DNA of 6,913 nucleotides. It comes from Vulcanimicrobiota bacterium (GTDB lineage: Bacteria; Vulcanimicrobiota; Vulcanimicrobiia; Vulcanimicrobiales; Vulcanimicrobiaceae). The notes below the pieces were generated by a model. It had not been told where the DNA came from. It saw only the letters and a list, made by a program, of their open reading frames with translations, and searched no databases. A program made the translations under genes and the position numbers. This document shows positions 1 to 6,692 of the stretch, in pieces; position 1 is the stretch's first letter, and every line of letters starts with the position of its first letter. The stretch is taken from contig JASHXG010000198.1 of the NCBI GenBank assembly GCA_030043675.1, positions 1 through 6,913 on the forward strand, written 5' to 3'.

Positions 1-1379
1 TCGAAGGGCGTCCATAGCGCGGGATCCTCCTCCCAGCCGAAGCGATCGATGTAATACTGGACGTCGGGCCCGTAGTGACCGATGACGACCAAGGCATTCG
101 GGTCGAGCGTGCGATCGAGATACCGCGCGTTGAGATACGCTTCTTCGTTGTACTCGTAGTAGCCCGCGATCGGGGCGCGGACCAGCAACAGCGCCACGAC
201 GGCGACGAAGGGGACGAGGCCGAGCAGTGCATAGCGCGCAGTGGGAGCCAACTCGGAGCGTCGAACCTCCGCCACGAAGCGCGCGGCCGCACCGCCGATT
301 GCCAAGGCGCAGAGGGGAAGTAGCGCAAGCAAGTAGTAATCGACCCGCTCGACGGTCACGACGACGTAGATGTAGGCCAAGCCGCCCAGGAGCCATCCCC
401 ACAGCAGCGCCTTGCTGCGTGCAGCGATCCACGGCAGCGCCGCAAAGCTCACGACCGCGAGTAAGAAGGAGAGATTCCCGAGCATCGTTGCGCGCAGCAT
501 GCCGATGGCAAGCCAGAACTGCGACGCCTTTGCCGCAAAGGCCCCAGGGCTGCCGAATGCGGCCGCGAGCGCAGGAAGAACGTGAAGCTCCGTGATCCCG
601 CTCGTCCAATGCCACTCCGCGTAAGAAGCGACTCGGCGGTCATAGAGCCAGAGAACGAGGAGCGGGACCGCGAGCAAAACTCCGATCGCACTCCAGGACG
701 TGCGCCCAGGGCGGCGCGTCCGCTCCCAGACGAGACCGAGAACCGGCGCGAGGGCGATCACCGCCACGGGTTTCGCGAGATAGGCGACGCTCAAGAGCGT
801 GACGGCGAGGCCTAGCGCCCAGCCGAACGGCGGTTGCTCCTCGAGCAAGTATCGCGCCGCCGCGTAAAGCGCCACGGTGAGGAAGAAGACCATCGCACCG
901 TCGGGCGTGAAGGTTCGGCCGTAATAAACGCTTCCCGGAAAAATCGCGTAGAATAGCGCGGCAACCGCGCCCGCGGCGCGGCTACCAAAAAGCCAGCGCG
1001 CGAAGTAGGCAATCGCGGCGATCGTCGCCAGACTGAATCCCAGCGTGATGAGACGTCCGAAGATCTCGTGAACCCCAAAGAGCTTGTAAAGCGACGCGGC
1101 CAGAAAGGGCACGATCTGAAGTTCGAGCTCGACGTAGTTGGGCGGGGGCCCGTTATAGATCGTCTGCGGGTACAGGATGTTGAATTGCAGACGCGCGAAG
1201 TTGCGGGCGATCGCGGCGGTGTCGCCCTGACGCCAGCCGGGATGATCCAGGATCGGGTTGCCGATGCCGTGCAGGCGTAGCGCCAGTCCGATGAGCGCAA
1301 TCGCGAGAAGCGCGACGCCCCAGTAATAACGCGATACTGTGCTATCGGACGTGACGGAACGTCCAGTACTTGTTGACAA
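1..1379 (-). CDS. GT39/PMT-like membrane glycosyltransferase (C-terminus cut by window edge)
   Basis: One frame is open on the minus strand from 1379 to the left edge: 459 residues, with no stop. Seen: a short polar N-terminus, a first membrane segment (about residues 19-37), then LDHPGWRQGDTA at 44-55. This is the first extracytoplasmic loop motif of bacterial GT39/ArnT-like enzymes, with D45 a candidate catalytic acid. A second acidic loop follows (NYVELELQ, 81-88). Many hydrophobic helices come next, then a late DYYLLALLPL stretch typical of the family, and a soluble tail begins. Known of the family: these enzymes use polyprenyl-phosphate-linked sugars as donors and transfer them on the outer face of the membrane to proteins or lipids. 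The acceptor here is unknown. The start is TTG at 1379: an in-frame TAA lies at 1388-1386, and the next usual start (GTG, about residue 90) would remove both loop motifs. The gene overlaps the end of the GtrA-family gene by 38 nt. Family assignment is firm; substrate is inferred. Confidence 0.85.
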   Translation of the reverse strand, partial: MSTSTGRSVTSDSTVSRYYWGVALLAIALIGLALRLHGIGNPILDHPGWRQGDTAAIARNFARLQFNILYPQTIYNGPPPNYVELELQIVPFLAASLYKLFGVHEIFGRLITLGFSLATIAAIAYFARWLFGSRAAGAVAALFYAIFPGSVYYGRTFTPDGAMVFFLTVALYAAARYLLEEQPPFGWALGLAVTLLSVAYLAKPVAVIALAPVLGLVWERTRRPGRTSWSAIGVLLAVPLLVLWLYDRRVASYAEWHWTSGITELHVLPALAAAFGSPGAFAAKASQFWLAIGMLRATMLGNLSFLLAVVSFAALPWIAARSKALLWGWLLGGLAYIYVVVTVERVDYYLLALLPLCALAIGGAAARFVAEVRRSELAPTARYALLGLVPFVAVVALLLVRAPIAGYYEYNEEAYLNARYLDRTLDPNALVVIGHYGPDVQYYIDRFGWEEDPALWTPF

Positions 1380-1773
1380 AGAAATTTACGAAGATGCCGG
1401 CGATCGTCCCGAGGAACCACGTCCGGTGCCCGTGGCCGAGCCAAGGGCTGACCAGCGCGGAGACGATGAGCCCAACGACGAGTGCCAGGGCGGAAACGGT
1501 CAAGAACTTCGCGCCCTCGCGTACCGCGTGACCCGTCGACCGGAACGTCCAGATGCGATTGAAGTAATAGTTGGAGACGCCACCGCTAAGGAACGCGATC
1601 GTATAGATCACGTTATACTGCAGCGGGCGCGCGTGATCGGGGATGACGCGCTGGAGGAGCGTAAAGACGATCAGGTTGACGACGAACCCCGACGCGCCCA
1701 CCAGGCCGAACTTGGCAAACTGACGCACACCGCGCCGGTTGATAAGCGAGGTAAGCGCCTTCGGTGAAGCCAC
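1342..1773 (-). CDS. GtrA-family membrane protein (putative polyprenyl-phosphate sugar flippase)
   Basis: This 143-residue protein with four hydrophobic segments matches the usual GtrA/DPMS3 size and layout. FAKFGLVGASGF opens the first helix. The second and fourth helices end in similar motifs, SNYYFNRIWTF and VNFFVNKYWTF, showing the family's internal two-fold similarity. Known of the family: GtrA proteins are thought to move undecaprenyl-phosphate sugars across the inner membrane, or to anchor the synthase that makes them. Between a PIG-V-like and a GT39-like transferase, this one probably supplies lipid-linked sugar to them (inference). The chosen start is GTG at 1773, one base after the upstream stop (TAA 1777-1775), which suggests translational coupling. 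The frame stays open further upstream: TTG at 1782, or TTG at 1821 giving 159 residues and a 47-nt overlap. No convincing Shine-Dalgarno sequence separates these choices. Confidence 0.86.
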   Translation of the reverse strand: MASPKALTSLINRRGVRQFAKFGLVGASGFVVNLIVFTLLQRVIPDHARPLQYNVIYTIAFLSGGVSNYYFNRIWTFRSTGHAVREGAKFLTVSALALVVGLIVSALVSPWLGHGHRTWFLGTIAGIFVNFFVNKYWTFRHVR

Positions 1774-1774
1774 T

Positions 1775-3292
1775 TTAGGCAACCCAGTACCAGTTGGTAA
1801 ATAGAACCGTAAAAAGTCCAAGCAGCGGAAGCGAGAAGGCGAGGATCACGTTGTTGACCCAGGGACGCTCGCCCCAGCGCGCCATGATTGCAAACATCGG
1901 AAAGAGTACGAGGGCAAAACGCGGCATCGACATGAGATTCGATGTGGACATCGGGATGAGAAGCGAGAGCGCCATGTAGGCGATGTACGACGTGCGAAGG
2001 CTATGCCATCCGCCCAGGAGCACGGCGATGATCAACGCGGTGAAGGCGATCTCGAGCGATTGTGTTGCGACGACGGTTCCGTTGGTCGCGTGACCGAGCT
2101 TCGTAAAGGCGTTGATGATACTGACCCATGGCCACGCGAGATGCCGATTCCAATGAATCTGAACGTGCGAGAAATAGAGCGGGTCGGCGGTCAGGACCCA
2201 GAGGTAAGCCATGTACAGCGCCAGGCCCAGCGGAATGAAGGCGCCCGGGATGAGGTTGTATAGTCCGCGGATCGGCGCCGCGCGGTAGCGGCCGAACCAT
2301 TCGATGACGAACGGTACGATCAGCAGCACGCCCTCGACGCGCGTCAGCGCGGCAAAGAAACCTAAAAGTCCGGCGACCCACCACATCCGCGCTCGCATGT
2401 AATAGAACGACGCGACCGTGAGCATGAAAAAGAGCGACTCGGTGTAAACGGCATTAAAATAGACCGACGTCGGAAAAATCGATACGTAGAAAATTGCACG
2501 GCGGGCGACAGCCCGATCGTATTCGTATTGGAGCAGCTTATAGAGGTAGAGCAGGGCGATGAAAAACGAGACGTTGGAGATGAGCAGCCCCGCCACCAAA
2601 TGATTTCCGGCCAGCGACCCGACGGCGCGAATCAGGAGCGGGAAGAGCGGAAAGAACGCCATATTGGTGCCCTGGTAGCCCTGCGTCGCGATGTCGAGAT
2701 AGTGTACCGCATCCCAGCGTCCCCAGACCGCCAACAGCACGTTCTGGGATTCCTGGACGTGCGTACCGGCGCGTTGTCCGATGATGACCGCCGCTAGCTC
2801 CGCGATGACGACGATGGCGACGCGCGTGGCCACGAAGTCGATAAGCACCTCGCGGACCGTTTGGTTGAAGCGCGCGTAGATCAGGACCTTGCCTATGGCG
2901 AAGAGAGAGAGCGCGATCAGAAAAACGCGCGCGCTGAGCGCGACCTGCTGGGCGAAGACGAAGGTAAGCCAAAGGAGCAGAAACGGCATCCACGTCAGCG
3001 CGTCGTACTGCAGCGATCGTACGAGCGTGATGCCGGAGCGCTGCGCGAAGTAGCGGGCGTAGCCGATCCAGACGAGCAGCGTTGCAACCATTCCGGCCGG
3101 CGTGATCAAGAGAAGTCCGAGCTCGCTCGTGGTTGCGTGGTGCAGCGGCACGATCAACGCGTACCAGGCAAAGAAGCCGAGCGTGAGCCCGGCCAGGCTA
3201 ACCGCGACGACCGGGGCCCAGCCCGGGATCAGAAGATCCTCGAGGTGGAACGGCTGCGGAAGGCTGCGCAAGAGGCGCGTGCTGGCAGACAC
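1775..3292 (-). CDS. PIG-V-like (mannosyltransferase family) membrane glycosyltransferase with N-terminal membrane extension
   Basis: This 505-residue polytopic membrane protein carries the signature of bacterial relatives of the GPI mannosyltransferase PIG-V. WGRWDAVHYLDIATQGY (190-206) is followed by FFPLFPLL (213-220), FPTSVYFNAVYTESLFF (273-289), TRVEG (317-321) and MPRFALVLFP (456-465). The D194 loop is the likely catalytic site. Known of the family: these are inverting enzymes that use a polyprenyl/dolichyl-phosphate sugar (mannose in eukaryotes) on the non-cytoplasmic face. Donor and acceptor here are unknown. Odd: about 150 residues with roughly four extra hydrophobic segments (about 26-48, 58-80, 101-118, 121-140) precede the family core. 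The start is GTG at 3292. The only upstream signal is a weak AGGT (plus-strand 3298-3301), and an in-frame TAG lies about 40 bases further up with no other usual start between. It is first in the minus-strand cluster, followed after 1 nt by the GtrA-family gene. Confidence 0.83.
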   Translation of the reverse strand: MSASTRLLRSLPQPFHLEDLLIPGWAPVVAVSLAGLTLGFFAWYALIVPLHHATTSELGLLLITPAGMVATLLVWIGYARYFAQRSGITLVRSLQYDALTWMPFLLLWLTFVFAQQVALSARVFLIALSLFAIGKVLIYARFNQTVREVLIDFVATRVAIVVIAELAAVIIGQRAGTHVQESQNVLLAVWGRWDAVHYLDIATQGYQGTNMAFFPLFPLLIRAVGSLAGNHLVAGLLISNVSFFIALLYLYKLLQYEYDRAVARRAIFYVSIFPTSVYFNAVYTESLFFMLTVASFYYMRARMWWVAGLLGFFAALTRVEGVLLIVPFVIEWFGRYRAAPIRGLYNLIPGAFIPLGLALYMAYLWVLTADPLYFSHVQIHWNRHLAWPWVSIINAFTKLGHATNGTVVATQSLEIAFTALIIAVLLGGWHSLRTSYIAYMALSLLIPMSTSNLMSMPRFALVLFPMFAIMARWGERPWVNNVILAFSLPLLGLFTVLFTNWYWVA

Positions 3293-3345
3293 GGCGTGAC
3301 CTGTTAAAAGGAAATGCGCCGCTTCCCTTGTAGGCTAGCAGGCTC
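3293..3345. promoter_or_regulatory. Divergent intergenic region between the PIG-V-like gene and glpX
   Basis: These 53 bases lie between the GTG start of the minus-strand glycosyltransferase cluster and the ATG of glpX, so promoters for both directions should lie here or inside the 5' ends of the two genes. Seen: an AT-rich patch TGTTAAAAGGAAAT (3303-3316) and a direct repeat AGGCT at 3332-3336 and 3340-3344. The second AGG copy (3340-3342) is the only candidate ribosome binding site for glpX and sits 3 nt from the ATG, or 6 nt from a GTG at 3349. I found no well-spaced -35/-10 pair in either direction. The regulatory role is inferred from gene orientation alone. Confidence 0.45.
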
Positions 3346-4329
3346 ATGGTGAGACCATTAACGCGCGCGGTGCTGGACCACCCGGTCCACTCGCTCGATT
3401 TCGTAAAGGTCACCGAAAGCGCGGCGCTCGCGGCATCGCGCTGGATGGGACGCGGAGAACGCGACGCCGCCGATGCCGCGGCGGTTGAGAAGATGCGCGA
3501 AGCGCTCGGCGAGATGGAGATCACCGGGCGCATCGTCATCGGGGAAGGCGAGCGCGACGAGGCACCGATGCTCTACATCGGCGAGGAAGTCGGGAGCGGC
3601 GGAGAGCCCGTCGACATCGCGGTCGATCCGGTCGAAGGGACCAACTTGGTCGCCAATGGCCTGCCGAATGCGATCGCGGTGATGGCAATCGCACAGCGCG
3701 GCGGACTGCTTCACGCGCCGGACACGTACATGAAGAAGCTCGCCGTCGGCTCGAAAGCTGCACCCTACGTGCACATCGACGCACCCGTGCGCGAGAATCT
3801 CGAAGCGGTCGCCAACGCGCTCGAAAAGCCGATGAACGACGTTTGCGTAATCATCCTCGATCGCCCGAGACACGCGGATTTAATCCGCGAAGTCCGTGAC
3901 GCGGGGGCGCGCATTCGGCTGATTTCCGACGGTGACGTGGACGCGTGCATCGCGACCGCGATCGAGTCGACCGGCATTCACGTCGCCATGGGCACCGGCG
4001 GCGCGCCCGAAGGCGTGCTGGCCGCCGCCGCCATCAAATGTTTGGGCGGGAACTTCATGGGGCGTCTGGTGCCCCGCAATCAGCAGGAAGCCGAACGCGC
4101 GGTGCAGATGGGATTCGGCGATCTCGAGCGCGTACTCGAGATCGACGATTTGGTGATTAGCGACGACGTCGTCTTTTGTGCAACCGGCATCACCGACGGC
4201 GACTTAGTGCGAGGCGTACGGTTCTTTGGGAATCAAGCGCGAACACACTCGATCCTGGTTCACTCCAGCGGAACGGTTCGGTTTATCGAATCGACTCACC
4301 GTCTCGGTGCTCGCCCTGCCGGGCGATAG
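3346..4329 (+). CDS. glpX: Class II fructose-1,6-bisphosphatase (GlpX family)
   Basis: This cytoplasmic metal-dependent phosphatase hydrolyses fructose 1,6-bisphosphate to fructose 6-phosphate in gluconeogenesis; some family members also act on sedoheptulose 1,7-bisphosphate. At 327 residues it has the usual GlpX length. Hallmarks in order: DFVKVTESAALAASRWMGRG (18-37), IGEGERDEAPMLYIGE (65-80, metal-binding acidic loop), DPVEGTN (94-100, the D-P-x-x-G-T motif of the Li-sensitive phosphatase fold), ISDGDVDA (193-200) and GTGGAPEGVLAAAAI (216-230). No key residue appears lost. About 14 residues precede the conserved start region; ATG 3346 is the first start after an in-frame TAG at 3331, and GTG 3349 is an alternative. 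It leads the plus-strand operon, and the oxidoreductase follows after 27 nt. Whether it also serves as a sedoheptulose bisphosphatase cannot be told from the sequence. Confidence 0.95.
   Translation: MVRPLTRAVLDHPVHSLDFVKVTESAALAASRWMGRGERDAADAAAVEKMREALGEMEITGRIVIGEGERDEAPMLYIGEEVGSGGEPVDIAVDPVEGTNLVANGLPNAIAVMAIAQRGGLLHAPDTYMKKLAVGSKAAPYVHIDAPVRENLEAVANALEKPMNDVCVIILDRPRHADLIREVRDAGARIRLISDGDVDACIATAIESTGIHVAMGTGGAPEGVLAAAAIKCLGGNFMGRLVPRNQQEAERAVQMGFGDLERVLEIDDLVISDDVVFCATGITDGDLVRGVRFFGNQARTHSILVHSSGTVRFIESTHRLGARPAGR
4297..4326 (+). other. Tandem perfect hairpins at the 3' end of glpX
   Basis: Two adjacent inverted repeats occur one base apart. CACCG-TCT-CGGTG (4297-4309) has a 5-bp stem and 3-base loop. 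TCGCCC-TGCC-GGGCGA (4311-4326) has a 6-bp stem and 4-base loop and ends directly before the TAG stop at 4327. No T-run follows, so this is not a normal intrinsic terminator. It could slow ribosomes or RNA polymerase, or mark an mRNA processing point between glpX and the next gene. Chance is also possible in GC-rich coding DNA. Confidence 0.4.
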
Positions 4330-4356
4330 CGTGCCAATCCCTCGCGAGTCCCAACG

Positions 4357-5782
4357 ATGCAGCGTCGCGCGCACGATCTAGTCGTCGTCGGCGCCGGCTC
4401 CGGCGGTTATGCAGCGGCCTGCACCGCGCGTGACTTCGGCTGCGACGTTGCTTTGGTCGATCGGGGACCGCTGGGCGGATTGTGCATTCTCCGGGGCTGC
4501 ATGCCGAGCAAAACGCTCCTGGCTTCTAGCGATGCGCTCTTCGATGCGCGTGAGGCGCGCGCTAGGCGTCTACGCGCAGGGACTCTCGACCGACATGCCC
4601 TTCATCGCCGCGCGCAAACGCCGGCTCGTGAAGGATTTCGCCGACTACCGAATTGACGGAATCGAGAAGTTCCCGCTCTACACGGGCGCGGCGCGCTTTC
4701 GCTCGCCGACCGAGCTCGCGGTGGGGGATGAGTTCCTGCTTGAAGCGGCGTCGTTCATCGTGGCGACCGGCAGTCGACTACAGGAGAGCGCGCTTCCGGG
4801 ACTGGTGCAGACGGGGTACATCGATTCCGACGCCTTGCTCGACTTGGAGGAAGTCCCCGAATCGGTCGTGGTCCTAGGCGGCGGGTACACGGCGTGCGAG
4901 CTCGGACAGTTCCTCGCTCGGATGGGCTCGAAGAGCACCATCTTGATTCGCAGCGCGCACTTGCTCACCGAGGCCGACGACGACATCGGCAGCGCACTGA
5001 CCGAGTATTTTCGAGAGGAAGGGATCGAGGTCGTAACCGGGACCACGTTGCTCTCGGCAGAGCGCCGCGGCGCAATGAAGGTCGTGCGCTATCAGGTTGG
5101 CGGCGAAGAACGCGAAGCCGCGGCCAGCGAGATTTTCTTCGCACACGGCCGTGTACCCGACGTCGACGGCCTCGACCTCGAGAAGGCCGGCGTCGACTAC
5201 GGAAGCCTTTCCGGTATCACGGTAGACGAAACACTCCGCACCTCCTCACCGAACATTTTTGCCGTTGGCGACGTAACCGGCGAATACATGCTGGTGCACG
5301 TCGCTATTTATCAAGGCGAGGTCGCGGCCCGCAACGCGTGTCTGCATGGCAACGAGACGGCGGAGTACGGTCTGGTAAGCGCGGGCACGATCTTCACGGA
5401 TCCGCAGGTCGCGGTGGTCGGCATGCGCGAGAAGGAGCTCAAGCGCGAGGGAGTCGCGTACGTCCGAGGCCGCTACGATTTTTCCGATCACGGCAAGGCC
5501 CAATGCTTAGCCAAGACCAAGGGCTTCGTGAAGATGATGGCCGACCCCAACGACGGGCGAATTCTCGGGGCCGCGATCATCGGACCGCAGGGCTCGGAGC
5601 TGATTCACGAGGTGATCGTCGCGATGAACTATCGTGCGACGGTCGATCAGTTCATGCGCATACCGCACCTCCACCCGACGTTGGCGGAAATTTGGACTTA
5701 TCCGGCCGAGCTCTGCGCAGCCCAGCTGGGCAAGAAGCGCCCCGGCGATGAGCAGCTCGAGCTGGCGACCAGTGTGTCCTGA
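4357..5782 (+). CDS. FAD-dependent pyridine nucleotide-disulfide oxidoreductase (dihydrolipoyl dehydrogenase-like), split by a frameshift
   Basis: The N-terminal part reads from ATG 4357: VVVGAGSGGYAAA (9-21, FAD-binding Rossmann loop), then GGLCILRGCMPSK (40-52) with the redox-active CxxxxC pair C43/C48. After about residue 68 the homologous sequence continues in the next frame (from about 4562, LGVYAQG) to the TGA at 5782. That part has ATGS (4763-4774), a second Rossmann motif GGGYTACELGQ (from 4877), AVGDV (from 5261) and HLHPTLAE (5666-5689) with the His/Glu pair of the dimer-interface active site. Joined, the protein is about 474 residues, normal for the family. Members reduce a disulfide or similar substrate with NAD(P)H. 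An Arg (4949-4951) after the second nucleotide-binding strand resembles NADPH-using glutathione/mercuric reductases rather than NAD-linked lipoamide dehydrogenase. No lipoyl-complex genes are in view, so the substrate is unknown. It may be a real pseudogene or carry a sequencing error. Confidence 0.8.
4543..4567 (+). other. Frameshift site inside the oxidoreductase gene
   Basis: The upstream frame reads DAREAR and then loses family resemblance (ARARRLRAG), stopping at 4656. The other frame gains resemblance at CTA 4562 (LGVYAQG). Moving between them needs one base to be skipped, or two missing bases restored, within the alternating run GCGCGCG at 4555-4561. Restoring a lost CG would give EARALGVYAQG, which reads naturally. 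Short dinucleotide runs like this are prone to indels, both in replication and in base calling. The other frame also offers a GTG at 4550 from which the downstream part could be translated alone, but that product would lack the FAD loop and both redox cysteines. Confidence 0.75.
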
Positions 5783-6692
5783 AGTTGAGGCGTCGCGCCG
5801 CTTGCGCGTCGCGATCGTTCAAACGAAGCCCGTCAAGGGCCGGTACGCCGAGAATCTACGCGCAGCGGGCGAGGCCTTCGCTCAACTGGCGAGCGACCCG
5901 CCCGACCTGATCGTCTTTCCGGAAGCCGCCTTGACCGGCTACTTCCTCGAAGGCGCCGTCTACGACCTGGCTCTTTGCGCGCCGCGTTTTGCACGCGACC
6001 TGGCGGATGCGTGGCGCGAGGCATGCGGTGAGCGGACGGTCGATGTCGTGGCGGGATTCTACGAAAACGACGACGGCACGTTTTACAACAGCGCCATCTA
6101 CTTGCGCGTGGAGCGCGGCAGCGAACAAATCGTGCACCTGCATCGTAAAATGTTCCTACCGACGTACGGCGTCTTCGACGAAGAGCGTTTCCTGTCGCGC
6201 GGGCGCAAGCTTGGCGTCTTCGAGACGAGATTCGGCCGGATGTCGATGTTGGTCTGCGAGGATGCCTGGCACGCGATCGTGCCGACCCTGGCTGCGATCA
6301 AAGGGGCACGCATCCTGATCGTGCCGAGCGCCTCGCCCGGGCGCGGCATCGAGGGCGATCGAGAGTTGAGCAGCATCACGCAATGGCGTGAAGTGTTGCG
6401 TCAGGCCGCGATCGAGCACGGCGTCTACGTGATCTACGCGGGACTCACGGGATTCGAGGGCGGCAAGGGCATGACGGGCTCTTCGTGCGTGATCGATCCA
6501 CGCGGAGAAGTCATCGTCGCGGCGCCGCCGCTGGAAGCATGCATCGTGCGCGCCGAACTCGACCTGCGCGAAATCGAGCTTGCCCGCGCGGGGCTTCCTC
6601 TGCTCGGCGACTTGAGCGCCGCGCTCCCGGACCTTTTGCTGGACGACGAGCTTCCATTGCCGCGAGGCGCGCGCGATGCTTCCGATCGTTGA
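5772..6692 (+). CDS. Nitrilase-superfamily carbon-nitrogen hydrolase, probable glutaminase partner of NAD+ synthetase
   Basis: This 306-residue cytoplasmic hydrolase of the nitrilase (CN_hydrolase) fold has a complete catalytic triad. E51 lies in VFPEAALTGY, K126 in HRKMFLP, and nucleophile C162 in VCEDAW. E137 in FDEERF is the usual accessory glutamate. The stretches LPTYGVFDEERF (129-140) and CEDAW followed by GARILIVPSASP (178-189) resemble the glutaminase domain of glutamine-dependent NAD+ synthetases more than generic nitrilases. The next gene, overlapping by 17 nt, encodes a NadE that starts without that domain, so I infer this protein releases ammonia from glutamine for it. The GTG at 5772 overlaps the oxidoreductase end by 11 nt. 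TTG 5802, preceded by TTGAGG at 5785-5790, is a reasonable alternative start giving 296 residues. A longer reading from GTG 5634 is rejected because the extra residues are only an off-frame copy of the oxidoreductase. Another amide substrate cannot be excluded. Confidence 0.88.
   Translation: MCPEVEASRRLRVAIVQTKPVKGRYAENLRAAGEAFAQLASDPPDLIVFPEAALTGYFLEGAVYDLALCAPRFARDLADAWREACGERTVDVVAGFYENDDGTFYNSAIYLRVERGSEQIVHLHRKMFLPTYGVFDEERFLSRGRKLGVFETRFGRMSMLVCEDAWHAIVPTLAAIKGARILIVPSASPGRGIEGDRELSSITQWREVLRQAAIEHGVYVIYAGLTGFEGGKGMTGSSCVIDPRGEVIVAAPPLEACIVRAELDLREIELARAGLPLLGDLSAALPDLLLDDELPLPRGARDASDR
6664..6667 (+). promoter_or_regulatory. Ribosome binding site of nadE
   Basis: GAGG lies 8 nt upstream of ATG 6676, inside the last codons of the nitrilase gene. 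It is the clearest Shine-Dalgarno sequence in the window and supports a nadE start that overlaps the upstream stop (6690-6692), and thus co-translation of the two proteins. Confidence 0.55.

Noticed and set aside
812..1444. 210-residue minus-strand reading frame
   Set aside because: It overlaps the GT39-like gene in another frame, is rich in Arg, Ser and Pro with no domain motif, and the overlapping frame has clear family motifs.
1339..1767. 142-residue plus-strand reading frame rich in Asp, Glu and Arg
   Set aside because: It is the antisense of the GtrA-family gene, which has four helices and paired FNRxWTF/VNKxWTF motifs.
1774..1821. Longer GtrA-family start at TTG 1821
   Set aside because: It would overlap the PIG-V-like gene by 47 nt and add residues not expected in the family; GTG 1773 directly follows the upstream stop. 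Not excluded, only less likely.
4311..4340. Intrinsic terminator after glpX
   Set aside because: A good stem is present, but there is no T-run after it, and the next gene begins within 27 nt in the same direction.
4894..5751. 285-residue plus-strand reading frame inside the oxidoreductase gene
   Set aside because: Very Arg-rich off-frame reading of GC-rich coding DNA; the frame to 5782 carries the conserved motifs.
5634..5771. N-terminal extension of the nitrilase from GTG 5634
   Set aside because: These 46 residues are the off-frame reading of the oxidoreductase C-terminus, which includes its catalytic HLHPTLAE. Nitrilase proteins begin shortly before the RVAIVQ strand.
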